DNA from: Methylomarinum vadi
GTDB lineage: Bacteria > Pseudomonadota > Gammaproteobacteria > Methylococcales > Methylomonadaceae
Direction: 5' to 3'
DNA: 64,000 nucleotides
Assembly: GCF_000733935.1 (NCBI RefSeq)
Contig: NZ_JPON01000001.1
Location: forward strand, 4,104,623 to 4,168,622
The position numbers were made by a program, and so were the translations under genes. Below, piece by piece: positions 55,879 to 64,000 of this stretch. The notes beneath the pieces were generated by a model. That model was not told the DNA's origin and ran no database searches. It was given only the letters and a program-made list of their open reading frames with translations. How positions within the stretch are numbered: position 1 is the stretch's first letter; every line of letters starts with the position of its first letter.

Positions 55879-58800
55879 ATGCCGGTGAATACATCTCCTT
55901 CCTCCACTCATAATCATTTATTGGATCGCCTGGTCGCTTACGCCTTGCGCGGCGGTCTGCCGGTATTCTTTTTTATCGTTTCGTTGTCGTTGGGCGTGAT
56001 CGCGTTAATGCTGACGCCGCGCGAGGAAGAGCCCCAGATCGTCGTTCCGATGGCCAATGTCTTGGTATCAGCCCCCGGCCTGTCGGCCAAGCAGGTGGAA
56101 AAGCAAGTCACCGTGCCGCTGGAAAAGTTGTTGTCGCAGATAACGGGCGTGGAACATGTTTATTCCCGCTCCGTGACCGGCCAGGCCATCGTCACGCTGC
56201 GTTTCTATGTCGGCGAGGACCGCGAGGATTCCCTGCTGAATGTCTACAACAAGTTGTATTCCAATCAGGACAAGGTCCCTGCCGTGGTCGGCAACTGGAT
56301 CGTCAAGCCGATCGAAGTCGATGATGTGCCGATCGTCGTGATCGGCTTGTGGAGCCAACAACCCGACCGATACGGCGATTACGAACTGCGCCGCTTCGCC
56401 GACGAAATTTCCACCGATTTACAGCAGATCGAGGACACCAATCAAATCACCGTCAGCGGCGGCCGTCCGCGCCGTATCAATATTTACTTGAATCCGCAGA
56501 GTCTGGCGGCACGACACACCTCGCCGTTAGAGGTGCTGCTTGCGATTAAAACCGGCAATCAGTTGCATCAGGCGGGTTTGGTGTCAATAGGGCAACAATC
56601 TGTACAACTGGAAGTCGGCGATTTTCTTTATTCGGCAGGGGAACTGCGGGAATTGGTGGTCAATCGGGTCGACGGCGTTCCGGTATATTTGCAGGATGTG
56701 GCCGAGATCGAAGACGGGCCGGCCGAAGTCGACGAGTACAGTTGGTTGCGTTTTGCCGAAAATCATCCGTTGGCCCGGGGCTATCCGGACGATTATCCGC
56801 TGGTGACGCTGGCGGTAGCGAAAAAACGCGGCGCCAATGCCGTCGCTGTCGCCAACGATATTCATCGGCGTATAGAGGATTTGAAAAGCAAATTATTGCC
56901 GGCGGAAGTGCAGGTGGAAGTGTTGCGCGATTACGGTAAAACGGCCAACGACAAGGTCAACAACCTGACCAGCAGTCTCGCTTTTGCCATCGCCACCGTG
57001 GTGATTTTCATTGGCGTTTTTTTGGGCTGGCGGCCGGCGTTGGTGGTCGGTTTGGCGATTCCGATTTGTTATGGCGCAACGCTGGCGCTGGACATGGCTT
57101 TCGGCTACACGATCAACCGGGTGACCTTGTTTGCCTTGATATTGGCGCTCGGTCTGCTGGTCGACGACCCGATCACCGGCATCGATAACATCGAACGCTT
57201 CATGCGCCAGGGGCAGGGCAGCCAGTTCGAGCGTATCATCGCGGCGATGGCCGAGATCCGCCCGGCCTTGTTGATGTCGACGATCACGATTATCCTCGCC
57301 TTCATTCCATTGGCTTTCATCACCGGCATGATGGGGCCGTATATGGCGCCGATGGCGTTCAACGTGCCGGTGGCGGTGTCGCTGTCGACCGTGGTCGCCT
57401 TTATGGTGACGCCCTGGCTGGCCAGCAAGGCGCTGAAGCCGGTCGAGGATGCCGGTACTTCGACAGCGATGAAGGGTTTTTATGCGCGCTTGATTCAACC
57501 CTGCATCGCCAGCCGTCGGTCGGCCTGGTTGCTGGTTGGGATTATGATTGTGTTGTTCCTTATTACCGCCATGTTGCCGGTGTTGCGGATGGTGCCGTTG
57601 AAACTGCTGCCTTACGACAACAAGGATGAAATGCAGATCATCGTCGATATGCCGGAAAACAGCAATCTGGAATACACCGCGGCGATCACCCGCCATGCTA
57701 TGACGCTGGCCGGGCAACTGCCGGAAATCTACGCCCAGGCGGCTTATGTCGGCAAACCGTCGCCAATCGATTTTAACGGTCTGGTGAGACAATACGATTA
57801 CCGCATCGCGCCCAATCTGGCCGATATCCGCCTGACCCTGGCGCCGAAACTGCAGCGCGAACATCAGTCCCATGCGGTGTTGTTGCGGCTGCGGAAATTA
57901 TTGGCGCCACTCAACCACGATGGCATATCGGTCAGGGTGGTCGAGGTGCCGCCAGGCCCCCCTGTGCTGAGTACGCTGGTGGCGGAGATTTACGGTAAAA
58001 CCTTCACCGCCTACGAACAACAGCAACAGGCCGCGCAAGGCGTCATGCACCGTCTGGCCCAGGAACCATTCGTCGTCGATATCGATTCCAGCGTCGCCGC
58101 CGCGCAAAAGCGTTGGCGCTATCGAACCGACAAGGAAAAAGCGGCCCTGTCCGGCATTTCCACCCAGGATATCGCGGCGACAGTGGGTATTGCCAATCAG
58201 GGCCGGGTAGCCGGTTATCTCAATCTGGAGCGGGAAGTGCAGCCGGTCGCTTTGCAGTTGCAATTGGCCAAGCCGGATCGCAGCAGTCGGCATGACTTCG
58301 ACTCGTTGACGATCAAGGGGCGGGGCGGCAACCTGGTGCCGTTGCATGAATTGGGAGAATTTATTGAAATCCCCGCCGACCAGCCGATTTTTCATAAGGA
58401 TTTGCGGCCGGTCGTTTACGTTATGGCCGAACTGGAAGGGCGCACGCCGGCCGAGGTCATCGCCGACGTCAATGCGGATATGGGCGGCGGCGAAACCGAC
58501 GCGCCTTCCTGGGAGCGACGCAGTTTTCTGTCTTCGGGCGGCGGCATGCCTTGGCATTTGCCGGATGACGTGACGCTGTCGTGGAGCGGCGAGGGCGAAT
58601 GGAAAATCACCGTGCGCGTGTTTCGGGACATGGGCTTGGCGTTCGCTTTTGCCCTGGTCGGTATCTTTTTCGTGCTGCGCATACAAACCGATTCGGCTAC
58701 CCTGTCTCTGATCATCATGTCGTCGATTCCACTGACGATCATCGGCATCATGCCCGGTTTTTGGCTGCTCAACCAGTTCGGCGAACGCTTTATCGACGGC

Positions 58801-59133
58801 AGCCCCGATCCGGTCTTGTTTACCGCGACGGCGATGATCGGCATGATCGCCCTGGCGGGCATCGTCGTGCGTAATTCCTTGATATTGGTCGAGTTCATCA
58901 CTCAGGCCAGGGAAGAAGGCATGGGACTGCGCGATGCCTTACTGCAGGCCGGTGCGGTCAGGATGCGACCGGTATTGCTGACAGCCGGCACCACCTTGCT
59001 GGGTAATATCGTCATCGTGTTGGACCCGGTTTTCAGCGGCCTGGCCATCGCCATCATCTTCGGCATCCTGGCGTCCACGTTGTTCACGCTGGTGGTGGTG
59101 CCGACGGTTTATTACCTGATTTACGCGGAATGA
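55879..59133 (+). CDS. RND-family efflux permease
   Basis: 1084-residue inner-membrane RND pump subunit (HAE1/AcrB-like). One N-terminal helix and a large periplasmic loop are repeated in the second half. The proton-relay Asp pair sits in LGLLVDDPITGIDNIERFM (AcrB pattern GLLVDDA). The N-terminal half has EEEPQIVVPMANVLVSAPG and the second half ends in MIALAGIVVRNSLILVEF and VLLTAGTTLLGNIVIVLDP. The permease gene precedes the adaptor gene, the reverse of the usual order, and no outer-membrane factor is present. Substrate unknown. Confidence 0.92.
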   Translation: MPVNTSPSSTHNHLLDRLVAYALRGGLPVFFFIVSLSLGVIALMLTPREEEPQIVVPMANVLVSAPGLSAKQVEKQVTVPLEKLLSQITGVEHVYSRSVTGQAIVTLRFYVGEDREDSLLNVYNKLYSNQDKVPAVVGNWIVKPIEVDDVPIVVIGLWSQQPDRYGDYELRRFADEISTDLQQIEDTNQITVSGGRPRRINIYLNPQSLAARHTSPLEVLLAIKTGNQLHQAGLVSIGQQSVQLEVGDFLYSAGELRELVVNRVDGVPVYLQDVAEIEDGPAEVDEYSWLRFAENHPLARGYPDDYPLVTLAVAKKRGANAVAVANDIHRRIEDLKSKLLPAEVQVEVLRDYGKTANDKVNNLTSSLAFAIATVVIFIGVFLGWRPALVVGLAIPICYGATLALDMAFGYTINRVTLFALILALGLLVDDPITGIDNIERFMRQGQGSQFERIIAAMAEIRPALLMSTITIILAFIPLAFITGMMGPYMAPMAFNVPVAVSLSTVVAFMVTPWLASKALKPVEDAGTSTAMKGFYARLIQPCIASRRSAWLLVGIMIVLFLITAMLPVLRMVPLKLLPYDNKDEMQIIVDMPENSNLEYTAAITRHAMTLAGQLPEIYAQAAYVGKPSPIDFNGLVRQYDYRIAPNLADIRLTLAPKLQREHQSHAVLLRLRKLLAPLNHDGISVRVVEVPPGPPVLSTLVAEIYGKTFTAYEQQQQAAQGVMHRLAQEPFVVDIDSSVAAAQKRWRYRTDKEKAALSGISTQDIAATVGIANQGRVAGYLNLEREVQPVALQLQLAKPDRSSRHDFDSLTIKGRGGNLVPLHELGEFIEIPADQPIFHKDLRPVVYVMAELEGRTPAEVIADVNADMGGGETDAPSWERRSFLSSGGGMPWHLPDDVTLSWSGEGEWKITVRVFRDMGLAFAFALVGIFFVLRIQTDSATLSLIIMSSIPLTIIGIMPGFWLLNQFGERFIDGSPDPVLFTATAMIGMIALAGIVVRNSLILVEFITQAREEGMGLRDALLQAGAVRMRPVLLTAGTTLLGNIVIVLDPVFSGLAIAIIFGILASTLFTLVVVPTVYYLIYAE

Positions 59134-59134
59134 C

Positions 59135-60202
59135 ATGAATAATAAAACGAAAACCTTGTTGATGGCGCTGGCGGCAATGGCTTTGCTGGTGTTGATGATT
59201 TTATGGATGGCCGGGGCATTCGAAGACAAAATTGCGCCGGCTACGCTCGCGGCCGGCCCGGCCTACCAAGGTCAGACATGGCAAGTGAAAAAGCAATCGC
59301 TGCCGCAATTTGAGGAAATCGCCGGCACGCTGCAATCCGAACAATCCGCCTCGGTTGCCTCGCAAATCATGGCGCGGGTCAAACATGTGCATGTACATGC
59401 CGGCGATCGCATCGACAAGGGCGATCTTCTCATCGAATTGGATAATGTCGATTTGAAAGCCCGTGTTGCGCAGGCCCGCGATCAGCGCAATGCCTTATCG
59501 GCGCAATTACAGCGGGCGAAATTACATTATCAACGCACCCGCGATTTATACGCCAAACACAGCGCGACATTGGCCGCATTGGAAGCGGCCACGGCCGAAT
59601 ATCATAGTGTTCGTTCTCAATATTCCGCCGCCGGCGAACGCCTGGCCGAGGCTGAACATGCCTTGGGCTATAGCGAGATTCTAGCGATATTTTCTGGATT
59701 AGTGGTCGATCATTTCGTCGAAGAAGGCGATATGGCGACGCCGGGGATGCGGCTGTTGTCGATTTATGATCCGCATAAGCTGCGCGTTGCGGCCTATGTC
59801 AGGGAATCGTTGGCATTGCAATTACAACCGGGGCAAACGTTGCAAGCCGAGATCGATGCCTTGCGTCGGAAAATGCCGGTCGTCATCGAGGAGATCGTTC
59901 CGGCCGCCGAACCCGGTTCGCGTAGTTTTCTGGTCAAGGCGAAAATCGATCACGATTCCCATTTATTGCCCGGCATGTTTGCCCGCATCCGTATCCCGTT
60001 GGGAGTGGAGCGGAAATTGTTGATTCCGGCCCGTTACATTAAACGCGTCGGACAATTGGACGTAGTGTGGGTGTGGCGTGACGGTGTCGTGGAAAGACGC
60101 TTTGTGCGTTTAGGGGAAAAAAGCAACGATCGCGTGTTGGTAATCAGCGGCTTGCAAGATGGTGAGCAGTTGGTGGCGCCGGAAGATCTAGCGGATCGGT
60201 AA
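59135..60202 (+). CDS. RND periplasmic adaptor (membrane fusion protein)
   Basis: 355-residue HlyD/AcrA-type adaptor. N-terminal anchor helix (LLMALAAMALLVLMILWMA), lipoyl half-motifs (ASVASQIMARVKHVHVHAGDRIDKGDLLIELDN and GLVVDHFVEEGDMATPG), a short alpha-hairpin and beta-barrel (LRVAAYVRESLALQLQPGQ), and a membrane-proximal domain. It starts 1 bp after the permease stop, so the two are one operon. Confidence 0.92.
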   Translation: MNNKTKTLLMALAAMALLVLMILWMAGAFEDKIAPATLAAGPAYQGQTWQVKKQSLPQFEEIAGTLQSEQSASVASQIMARVKHVHVHAGDRIDKGDLLIELDNVDLKARVAQARDQRNALSAQLQRAKLHYQRTRDLYAKHSATLAALEAATAEYHSVRSQYSAAGERLAEAEHALGYSEILAIFSGLVVDHFVEEGDMATPGMRLLSIYDPHKLRVAAYVRESLALQLQPGQTLQAEIDALRRKMPVVIEEIVPAAEPGSRSFLVKAKIDHDSHLLPGMFARIRIPLGVERKLLIPARYIKRVGQLDVVWVWRDGVVERRFVRLGEKSNDRVLVISGLQDGEQLVAPEDLADR

Positions 60203-60311
60203 ACCCGAATGAACGATTCGAAGTCATGATTATGCACGGCAGTAGAAAGCTATCCGTTAGCTGGTATGATAAAAAGCAGTTTGGCTTTGAATAGTGAAAG
60301 GTGCATAAAAT

Positions 60312-60971
60312 ATGTTTCAGCGCTTAAATTGTAAAAGCAATTGCACTAAATCCGTCATAGGGTGGCTTTTGCTGGCATTTGCAACGTTGTCCGAAGGCGA
60401 GACCCGGCAAGATATGGAGTCGTGGAGCTATCATCAAGAATGGGATAAATTGACCAATGTGAATTACAGCCTGGCGCGTTCGCCGTTGCCTCGGCGCGGC
60501 GTGTACGACACGCTGAGATTGGAGGTCGTCTGTAAAAACAAACAATTGCAATTCGCCCTGGACTCCTACAATTTGATTACTTCCAAGGGCAGCGCTTTCG
60601 ATTTCGACTATCAAATCGACGACAACGAGCCGGTGGCCTTGAAAATGCGCACCTATCCGGATACCAAGCGGCGAGGTTATACCGATGAACAGGTAAAACG
60701 TATCGTCGAGGATGTGTTATCCGGCCAGTCGATTTTTATTCGCGTTCACACCATCATCAGGACGGTGCTGTCCAGCAAGATCTCCCTGCAGGGCGCCGCG
60801 CAACCGATAGGCCAAGTCCTGGCCGACTGCGGCGTGACGTTACCGGGGCAGGAAAACGGGCAGGCCGGTTATAGCCTGGCCGATTTCGAACGGGACTTGA
60901 AAACATTGCCTCCGGCACAACAGCGTCGGCTATTGGACAAAATCAAGCTGTTGCTGGATGAAATGCGTTAA
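60312..60971 (+). CDS. Exported hypothetical protein
   Basis: 219-residue protein not recognised. A hydrophobic N-terminal segment (SVIGWLLLAFATLSEGE) suggests export. The body has a beta-rich domain, TLRLEVVCKNKQLQFALDSYN, FDYQIDDNEPVALKMRTYP, SIFIRVHTIIRTVLSSKISL, and an acidic helical tail (LADFERDLKTLPPAQQRRLLDKIKLLLDEM). The first part recalls small periplasmic beta-sandwich proteins such as type VI VasI-like proteins, but this is weak. Its 3' end overlaps a doubtful minus-strand frame. Confidence 0.6.
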   Translation: MFQRLNCKSNCTKSVIGWLLLAFATLSEGETRQDMESWSYHQEWDKLTNVNYSLARSPLPRRGVYDTLRLEVVCKNKQLQFALDSYNLITSKGSAFDFDYQIDDNEPVALKMRTYPDTKRRGYTDEQVKRIVEDVLSGQSIFIRVHTIIRTVLSSKISLQGAAQPIGQVLADCGVTLPGQENGQAGYSLADFERDLKTLPPAQQRRLLDKIKLLLDEMR

Positions 60972-61373
60972 TCGGCCATTGTAACCAATTGACGCTCCGC
61001 CGGTTTCGTTGAACAGCAATACCAGGGTCAGCGCGACCGGTGCCGGCAAAACATGGTCTTTACCTGCGCTGGCAATTCCCTGGTCAGTAAAAGTCAGGAA
61101 ATTTTTAAGTTTGGCGAAGAATCCTTTCTGCTCAAACCCCGGTTTCTTGGCGGGAAGGCTGCCTAATCCGGCGACGACTCGTTTACCTTGCACGAGATGC
61201 CATTCCAAGGGGACGGCGCTGAAGATTCTGTGAAATATCTCATCGGGGTTGATCAGGCGAAAACGTTCTTTTTTGTCCCTATCGAAGGAGAACTTGTGGC
61301 TGGTTGGATGGTCAATGTCTGCAATTGGAACTTTCGATTCTAAGAGGCTAAGGTCTTCCAAGATAAACAGCAA
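60930..61373 (-). CDS. Doubtful hypothetical reading frame
   Basis: 147-codon frame overlapping the end of the exported hypothetical gene by 42 bp. It has a plausible mix of residues (DEIFHRIFSAVPLEWHLVQGKRVVAGLGSL; FFAKLKNFLTFTDQGIASAG) and a hydrophobic stretch near its C-terminal third (LPAPVALTLVLLF), but no motif. It may be real, a remnant, or chance. It fills an otherwise empty 450-bp gap. Confidence 0.35.
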   Translation of the reverse strand: MLFILEDLSLLESKVPIADIDHPTSHKFSFDRDKKERFRLINPDEIFHRIFSAVPLEWHLVQGKRVVAGLGSLPAKKPGFEQKGFFAKLKNFLTFTDQGIASAGKDHVLPAPVALTLVLLFNETGGASIGYNGRLTHFIQQQLDFVQ

Positions 61374-61421
61374 TTCATTCTCTTACAAGATTGGCATTAT
61401 TAGCTAAATAACGGAGTTATT

Positions 61422-62093
61422 ATGAATACACAAGAACGCGAAAAACTCAGTCAATTTTTACAGCAATTGGTTGACGTGAAACTTACCGAAAAGGATCAAG
61501 AGGCGGACAAATACATTAGCAGCGCGATTAGCAATCAGCCGGATGCGACCTATTTATTGGTGCAAAAGTGTCTGATACAGGATCAGGCACTGCACGCCGC
61601 CCAAGTTCAAATCGCGGATTTGCAACAGCAACTGCGGCAGCAAAAGAATGCTACGGCATCCGGCTCTGACTTTCTGCATAACGATCCGTGGGCAACGCCT
61701 AAGAAAGAGAACAGTGTCCCAGGCGCTGACAGTTATCAGGTTCCGTCGGCGTCGGACAATGCTAATTTTTCTCGGATGTCGCCGCAGAACCCAGGAGCGG
61801 GGTTCGGTTCCAGCTTTTTGGGCAATATCGCCAGCACGGCGGCGGGTGTCGTAGCCGGGTCGTTTTTATACCATGGCATTGGCAATCTACTCGGCCATCA
61901 TGGTTCACCCTCATCGTGGGACCAATCCGCCGCCGATGAGCAAGTAGGCGAGCAGACCGTTATCAATAATTATTACGGCGATTCCGATCAATTAGCCGAT
62001 AGCGATATGAGCGATAATTATTTTTCCAGCAACGCTGACGATAGTTTTTTGGACGAAAGCGGTTTCGATGATTTTGATTCGGACTGGGGATAA
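61422..62093 (+). CDS. DUF2076-family protein
   Basis: 223-residue protein: MNTQEREKLSQFLQQL, the conserved QPDATYLLVQKCLIQDQAL, a coiled coil, a low-complexity Ser/Asn middle, a Gly-rich hydrophobic helix (FLGNIASTAAGVVAGSFLYHGIG) and a very acidic C-terminus (DDSFLDESGFDDFDSDWG). This matches DUF2076, proteins of unknown role with periplasmic or envelope features. GGAG lies before the ATG. Confidence 0.88.
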   Translation: MNTQEREKLSQFLQQLVDVKLTEKDQEADKYISSAISNQPDATYLLVQKCLIQDQALHAAQVQIADLQQQLRQQKNATASGSDFLHNDPWATPKKENSVPGADSYQVPSASDNANFSRMSPQNPGAGFGSSFLGNIASTAAGVVAGSFLYHGIGNLLGHHGSPSSWDQSAADEQVGEQTVINNYYGDSDQLADSDMSDNYFSSNADDSFLDESGFDDFDSDWG

Positions 62094-62332
62094 TCGAATA
62101 GCCTAAATATCCCCAAAATTAATACAGCGGAAACGTAGCGCGATACAATTTTTTGTCTATGGACAAACGAGTAACCGAAAACCAAATTGTGGGGATATGG
62201 AAAGAAGCGAAACCCGGTTGCTGATTTTTTTGAGCGGCCGGAAACACGGTATTGGTAAAAGCACTTTTACTTACCGTCGGGAATAAATGGCGGTAAGAAA
62301 CGTCCAATGTGCTGAATGGAAAGACGTTCACA

Positions 62333-63082
62333 ATGGGAAAGCATCACAAACAAGTTCATTCCGGCCTCGACATCTATGTCGGTGCACGGGCTGCCGAAGT
62401 ATTACGTTCGCATTTGCCGGAATTGAAACGGCTGATCGAGATGGAAAGCGATGCCACTTATCATGCTCCCGACATCTTATTCTGGCGTCTACGCGGACGT
62501 CTTCATGATTTTCTGCGTCAGGCGCTTGAATGGATCGGCCTTCGTTGTTCTAAACGGCAATCGAAATTCGGCGATCGATTTTTATACCGGCTTTACCCTA
62601 GTATCTGGTTTGATAGATGGACTTTGCATCAAGAGCGCGCATGGGCTTTTAAGGATGCGCTAAAGCTTCTGCAGCAGTCCCAACTTGCTGTAGCATTGGT
62701 GGAAAATAACATGGTCGGTGTTTCTGGATACAAACTGGGTGGAAAAACGGACGATGGACGCGAGGTCTTTGAAATCACCAAGACGTGCATTTTGCCTCGT
62801 TATCGCAAACGCGGTATTTATCAATTGTTGAGGGAAGCCGTCGTTTGTTTGATACGGCAGCGTCACGGTTCTTCCCCGATAATGTCGTTTACCCGCAATC
62901 AGTCGGTTATCCGGCGTTGTCGGTTTCTTCGATGGAAAAACATCAGTCTGCAGGAATACGGAACGGTACTTAGCCGGGTAGGGCGGAACGGCCCGCCGGA
63001 GGATTTAATCTCTGAATTTATGAAACATAATTGGCAAGCTTTTATGTACGATCCATCCTGGGGGGCGAACGACGATAGTTAA
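62333..63082 (+). CDS. GNAT-like acetyltransferase, putative
   Basis: 249-residue protein. The middle part, VALVENNMVGVSGYKLGG, FEITKTCILPRYRKRGIYQLLREAVVCLIRQ, fits GNAT strands 3-4 and the acetyl-CoA loop (R-x-x-R-G-I-Y), and SFTRNQSVIRRCRFLRWK fits the last helix and strand. The N-terminal 110 residues are helical and of unknown role. Substrate unknown. I take the ATG at 62333 (MGKHHKQVHS) rather than the frame start at 62309. Standalone. Confidence 0.55.
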   Translation: MGKHHKQVHSGLDIYVGARAAEVLRSHLPELKRLIEMESDATYHAPDILFWRLRGRLHDFLRQALEWIGLRCSKRQSKFGDRFLYRLYPSIWFDRWTLHQERAWAFKDALKLLQQSQLAVALVENNMVGVSGYKLGGKTDDGREVFEITKTCILPRYRKRGIYQLLREAVVCLIRQRHGSSPIMSFTRNQSVIRRCRFLRWKNISLQEYGTVLSRVGRNGPPEDLISEFMKHNWQAFMYDPSWGANDDS

Positions 63083-63149
63083 CCGGTTATTTAGGCAAGC
63101 CCATAAGGTGCTCCGATAGGATGCGCCTCCTTGCGTCGGCACATTCTTT

Positions 63150-63469
63150 TTAGCGCACCTTTTCGCGTTTACGCCAATTCAAATCCTCCCGCTTCATCGT
63201 GTCGTAAAGCACATCTTTGCCCATGCCGCCTTGTAAACCTTCGCGAACAAACACCTCGACCGACGCCTTTTTCAACCACAGCGTCAGTGCATAAAACACT
63301 TCATCGATGGGCGTTCCCGAGTGCTTCTTGAAACCGGCGCGATGCAGAAGGTTTTCATCCCGATTTGCTTCCAAAGGCTCGCAAAGATGTTATCCATTAA
63401 TAAATCGCTGCGATTCAAAAAATCGACGGTCAAGGCTGGAAGTTCAGTAATTTGTGTGGCACGATGCAT
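63150..63469 (-). pseudogene. Frameshifted N-terminal remnant of an IS4-family transposase
   Basis: Two overlapping frames hold the start of an IS4-type transposase. The first (from 63469) reads ITELPALTVDFLNRSDLLMDNIFASLWKQIG. The second, shifted, reads HRAGFKKHSGTPIDEVFYALTLW, then KDVLYDTMKREDLNWRKR. Joined in that order they match the family's N-terminal region. The DDE catalytic core is absent, as the sequence ends at about 63150. A dead fragment. Confidence 0.8.
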
Positions 63470-63648
63470 AAGCTTTCTATTTGAAGTGTGGTGTTGGATT
63501 CAAAACACCCCATATTACATCTCATTTAGAATGTATCTTTCCTTATATATCAATTGCTTATTCCGGTTTCTTGGCTCCGACGCTTTAGTTGGTATTATAA
63601 AGATAAGAGGTTTATTTTCCATAATAAAAATAATGAAATAAACATTAA

Positions 63649-64000
63649 TGGATATTCATAAGCGGATATTTGACCATACTCCGGATGGTTTATTGGTTGT
63701 AAGTAAATTGGGCTGTATTTCAGAAGCAAATTCTCAAGCAGAAGCAATGTTCGGGTACGGTAGAAACGAACTCATTGGAAAAGAAATTGAAGTTCTAATA
63801 CCAAGCCGTTTCGCGACATGCCATCGTCAGCACCGCTCAAGCTATTTAAACAATCCCCGTCCCCGACCAATGGGAGCCGATTTGGAGTTGTTCGGTCGAC
63901 GCAAGGATAACAGCGAGTTCCCGGTCGATATTATGCTTAGTCCGATAGGCGATAAGGATGAACATGCCATTTTATGTGTAGTTCGTGACGTAACAGAAAG
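63649..64000 (+). CDS. PAS-domain sensor protein (3' end outside window)
   Basis: The first 117 codons from the ATG at 63649. A PAS domain begins almost at once: RIFDHTPDGLLVVSKLGCISEANSQAEAMFGYGRNELIGKEIEVLIPSRF, then MGADLELFGRRKDNSEFPVDIMLSPIGDKDEHAILCVVRDVTE. The pattern is very like the PAS of the hybrid kinase at the other end (R-MGAGRDLYGTHKNGKVFPIEIGLSPYRD). It is thus probably a histidine kinase or diguanylate cyclase; the output domain is off the window. Confidence 0.85.

Noticed and set aside
62119-62331. A 70-codon minus-strand frame before the GNAT-like gene
   Set aside because: No motif, no ribosome site and unlikely residue order; it fills a short promoter region.

Overview
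The window is chromosomal DNA of a gammaproteobacterium with roughly 50% G+C. The bfd-bfr pair, the dapA-bamC junction, LapD/LapG, and above all a complete four-gene ectoine-degradation operon (order doeB2-doeD-doeA-doeC) suggest a halotolerant or haloalkaliphilic organism, plausibly a methanotroph near Methylotuvimicrobium/Methylomicrobium. That placement is inference: no methane-oxidation marker, rRNA or tRNA lies in the window.

Layout. 1-4549 (minus): an HD-GYP response regulator, cut by the window edge, and a hybrid sensor kinase whose N-terminal membrane anchor is split off by a frameshift. 5108-5903: a solo MlaC-like protein followed by a 150-bp MITE-like element with a target duplication. 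5962-10210: a giant FAD/NAD oxidoreductase gene cut by an IS200/IS605 element. 10270-18537: housekeeping genes (DEAD-box helicase, dapA, bamC, purL, Hsp20, a BFD-type protein). 18605-21292: three little-characterised genes. 21653-26734 (minus): the ectoine-degradation operon, with IS copy 2 just 46 bp before its first codon. 27648-28382: a Fur-box candidate, bfd and bfr. 28516-36056: a hydrolase, a second-type FtsH, then a compact operon of truncated haemoglobin, LapD, LapG, a YgjP-type metalloprotease and a thioredoxin. 35933-38192 (minus): hemJ, sulfurtransferase and a calpain-like lipoprotein. 38318-54059: a type II secretion/MSHA-pilus-like machine with three large prepilins, interrupted by a GxxExxY gene, IS copy 3 and a REP/RAYT tandem duplication. 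54147-61373: Uma2 protein, rubredoxin, an RND pump pair and exported hypotheticals. 61422-64000: a DUF2076 protein, an acetyltransferase-like protein, an IS4-type remnant and the start of a PAS-domain protein.

How it fits together. Cyclic di-GMP is the recurring theme: an HD-GYP output protein, a degenerate LapD receptor next to its LapG protease, and a pilus-type ATPase with an N-terminal PilZ-like domain. The pilus-like locus is the most novel part. It has a PilZ-GspE fusion, a secretin with a C-terminal domain recalling the DUF3438 proteins of integrating conjugative elements, an outer-membrane barrel in the same operon, prepilins of 260-450 residues, and a strong sigma-54 promoter followed by a highly structured leader with mutually exclusive stems and a possible pseudoknot. 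Mobile DNA is active: three identical 589-bp IS copies all carry the same in-frame TGA before the catalytic tyrosine, so they must have moved by read-through or with help in trans.
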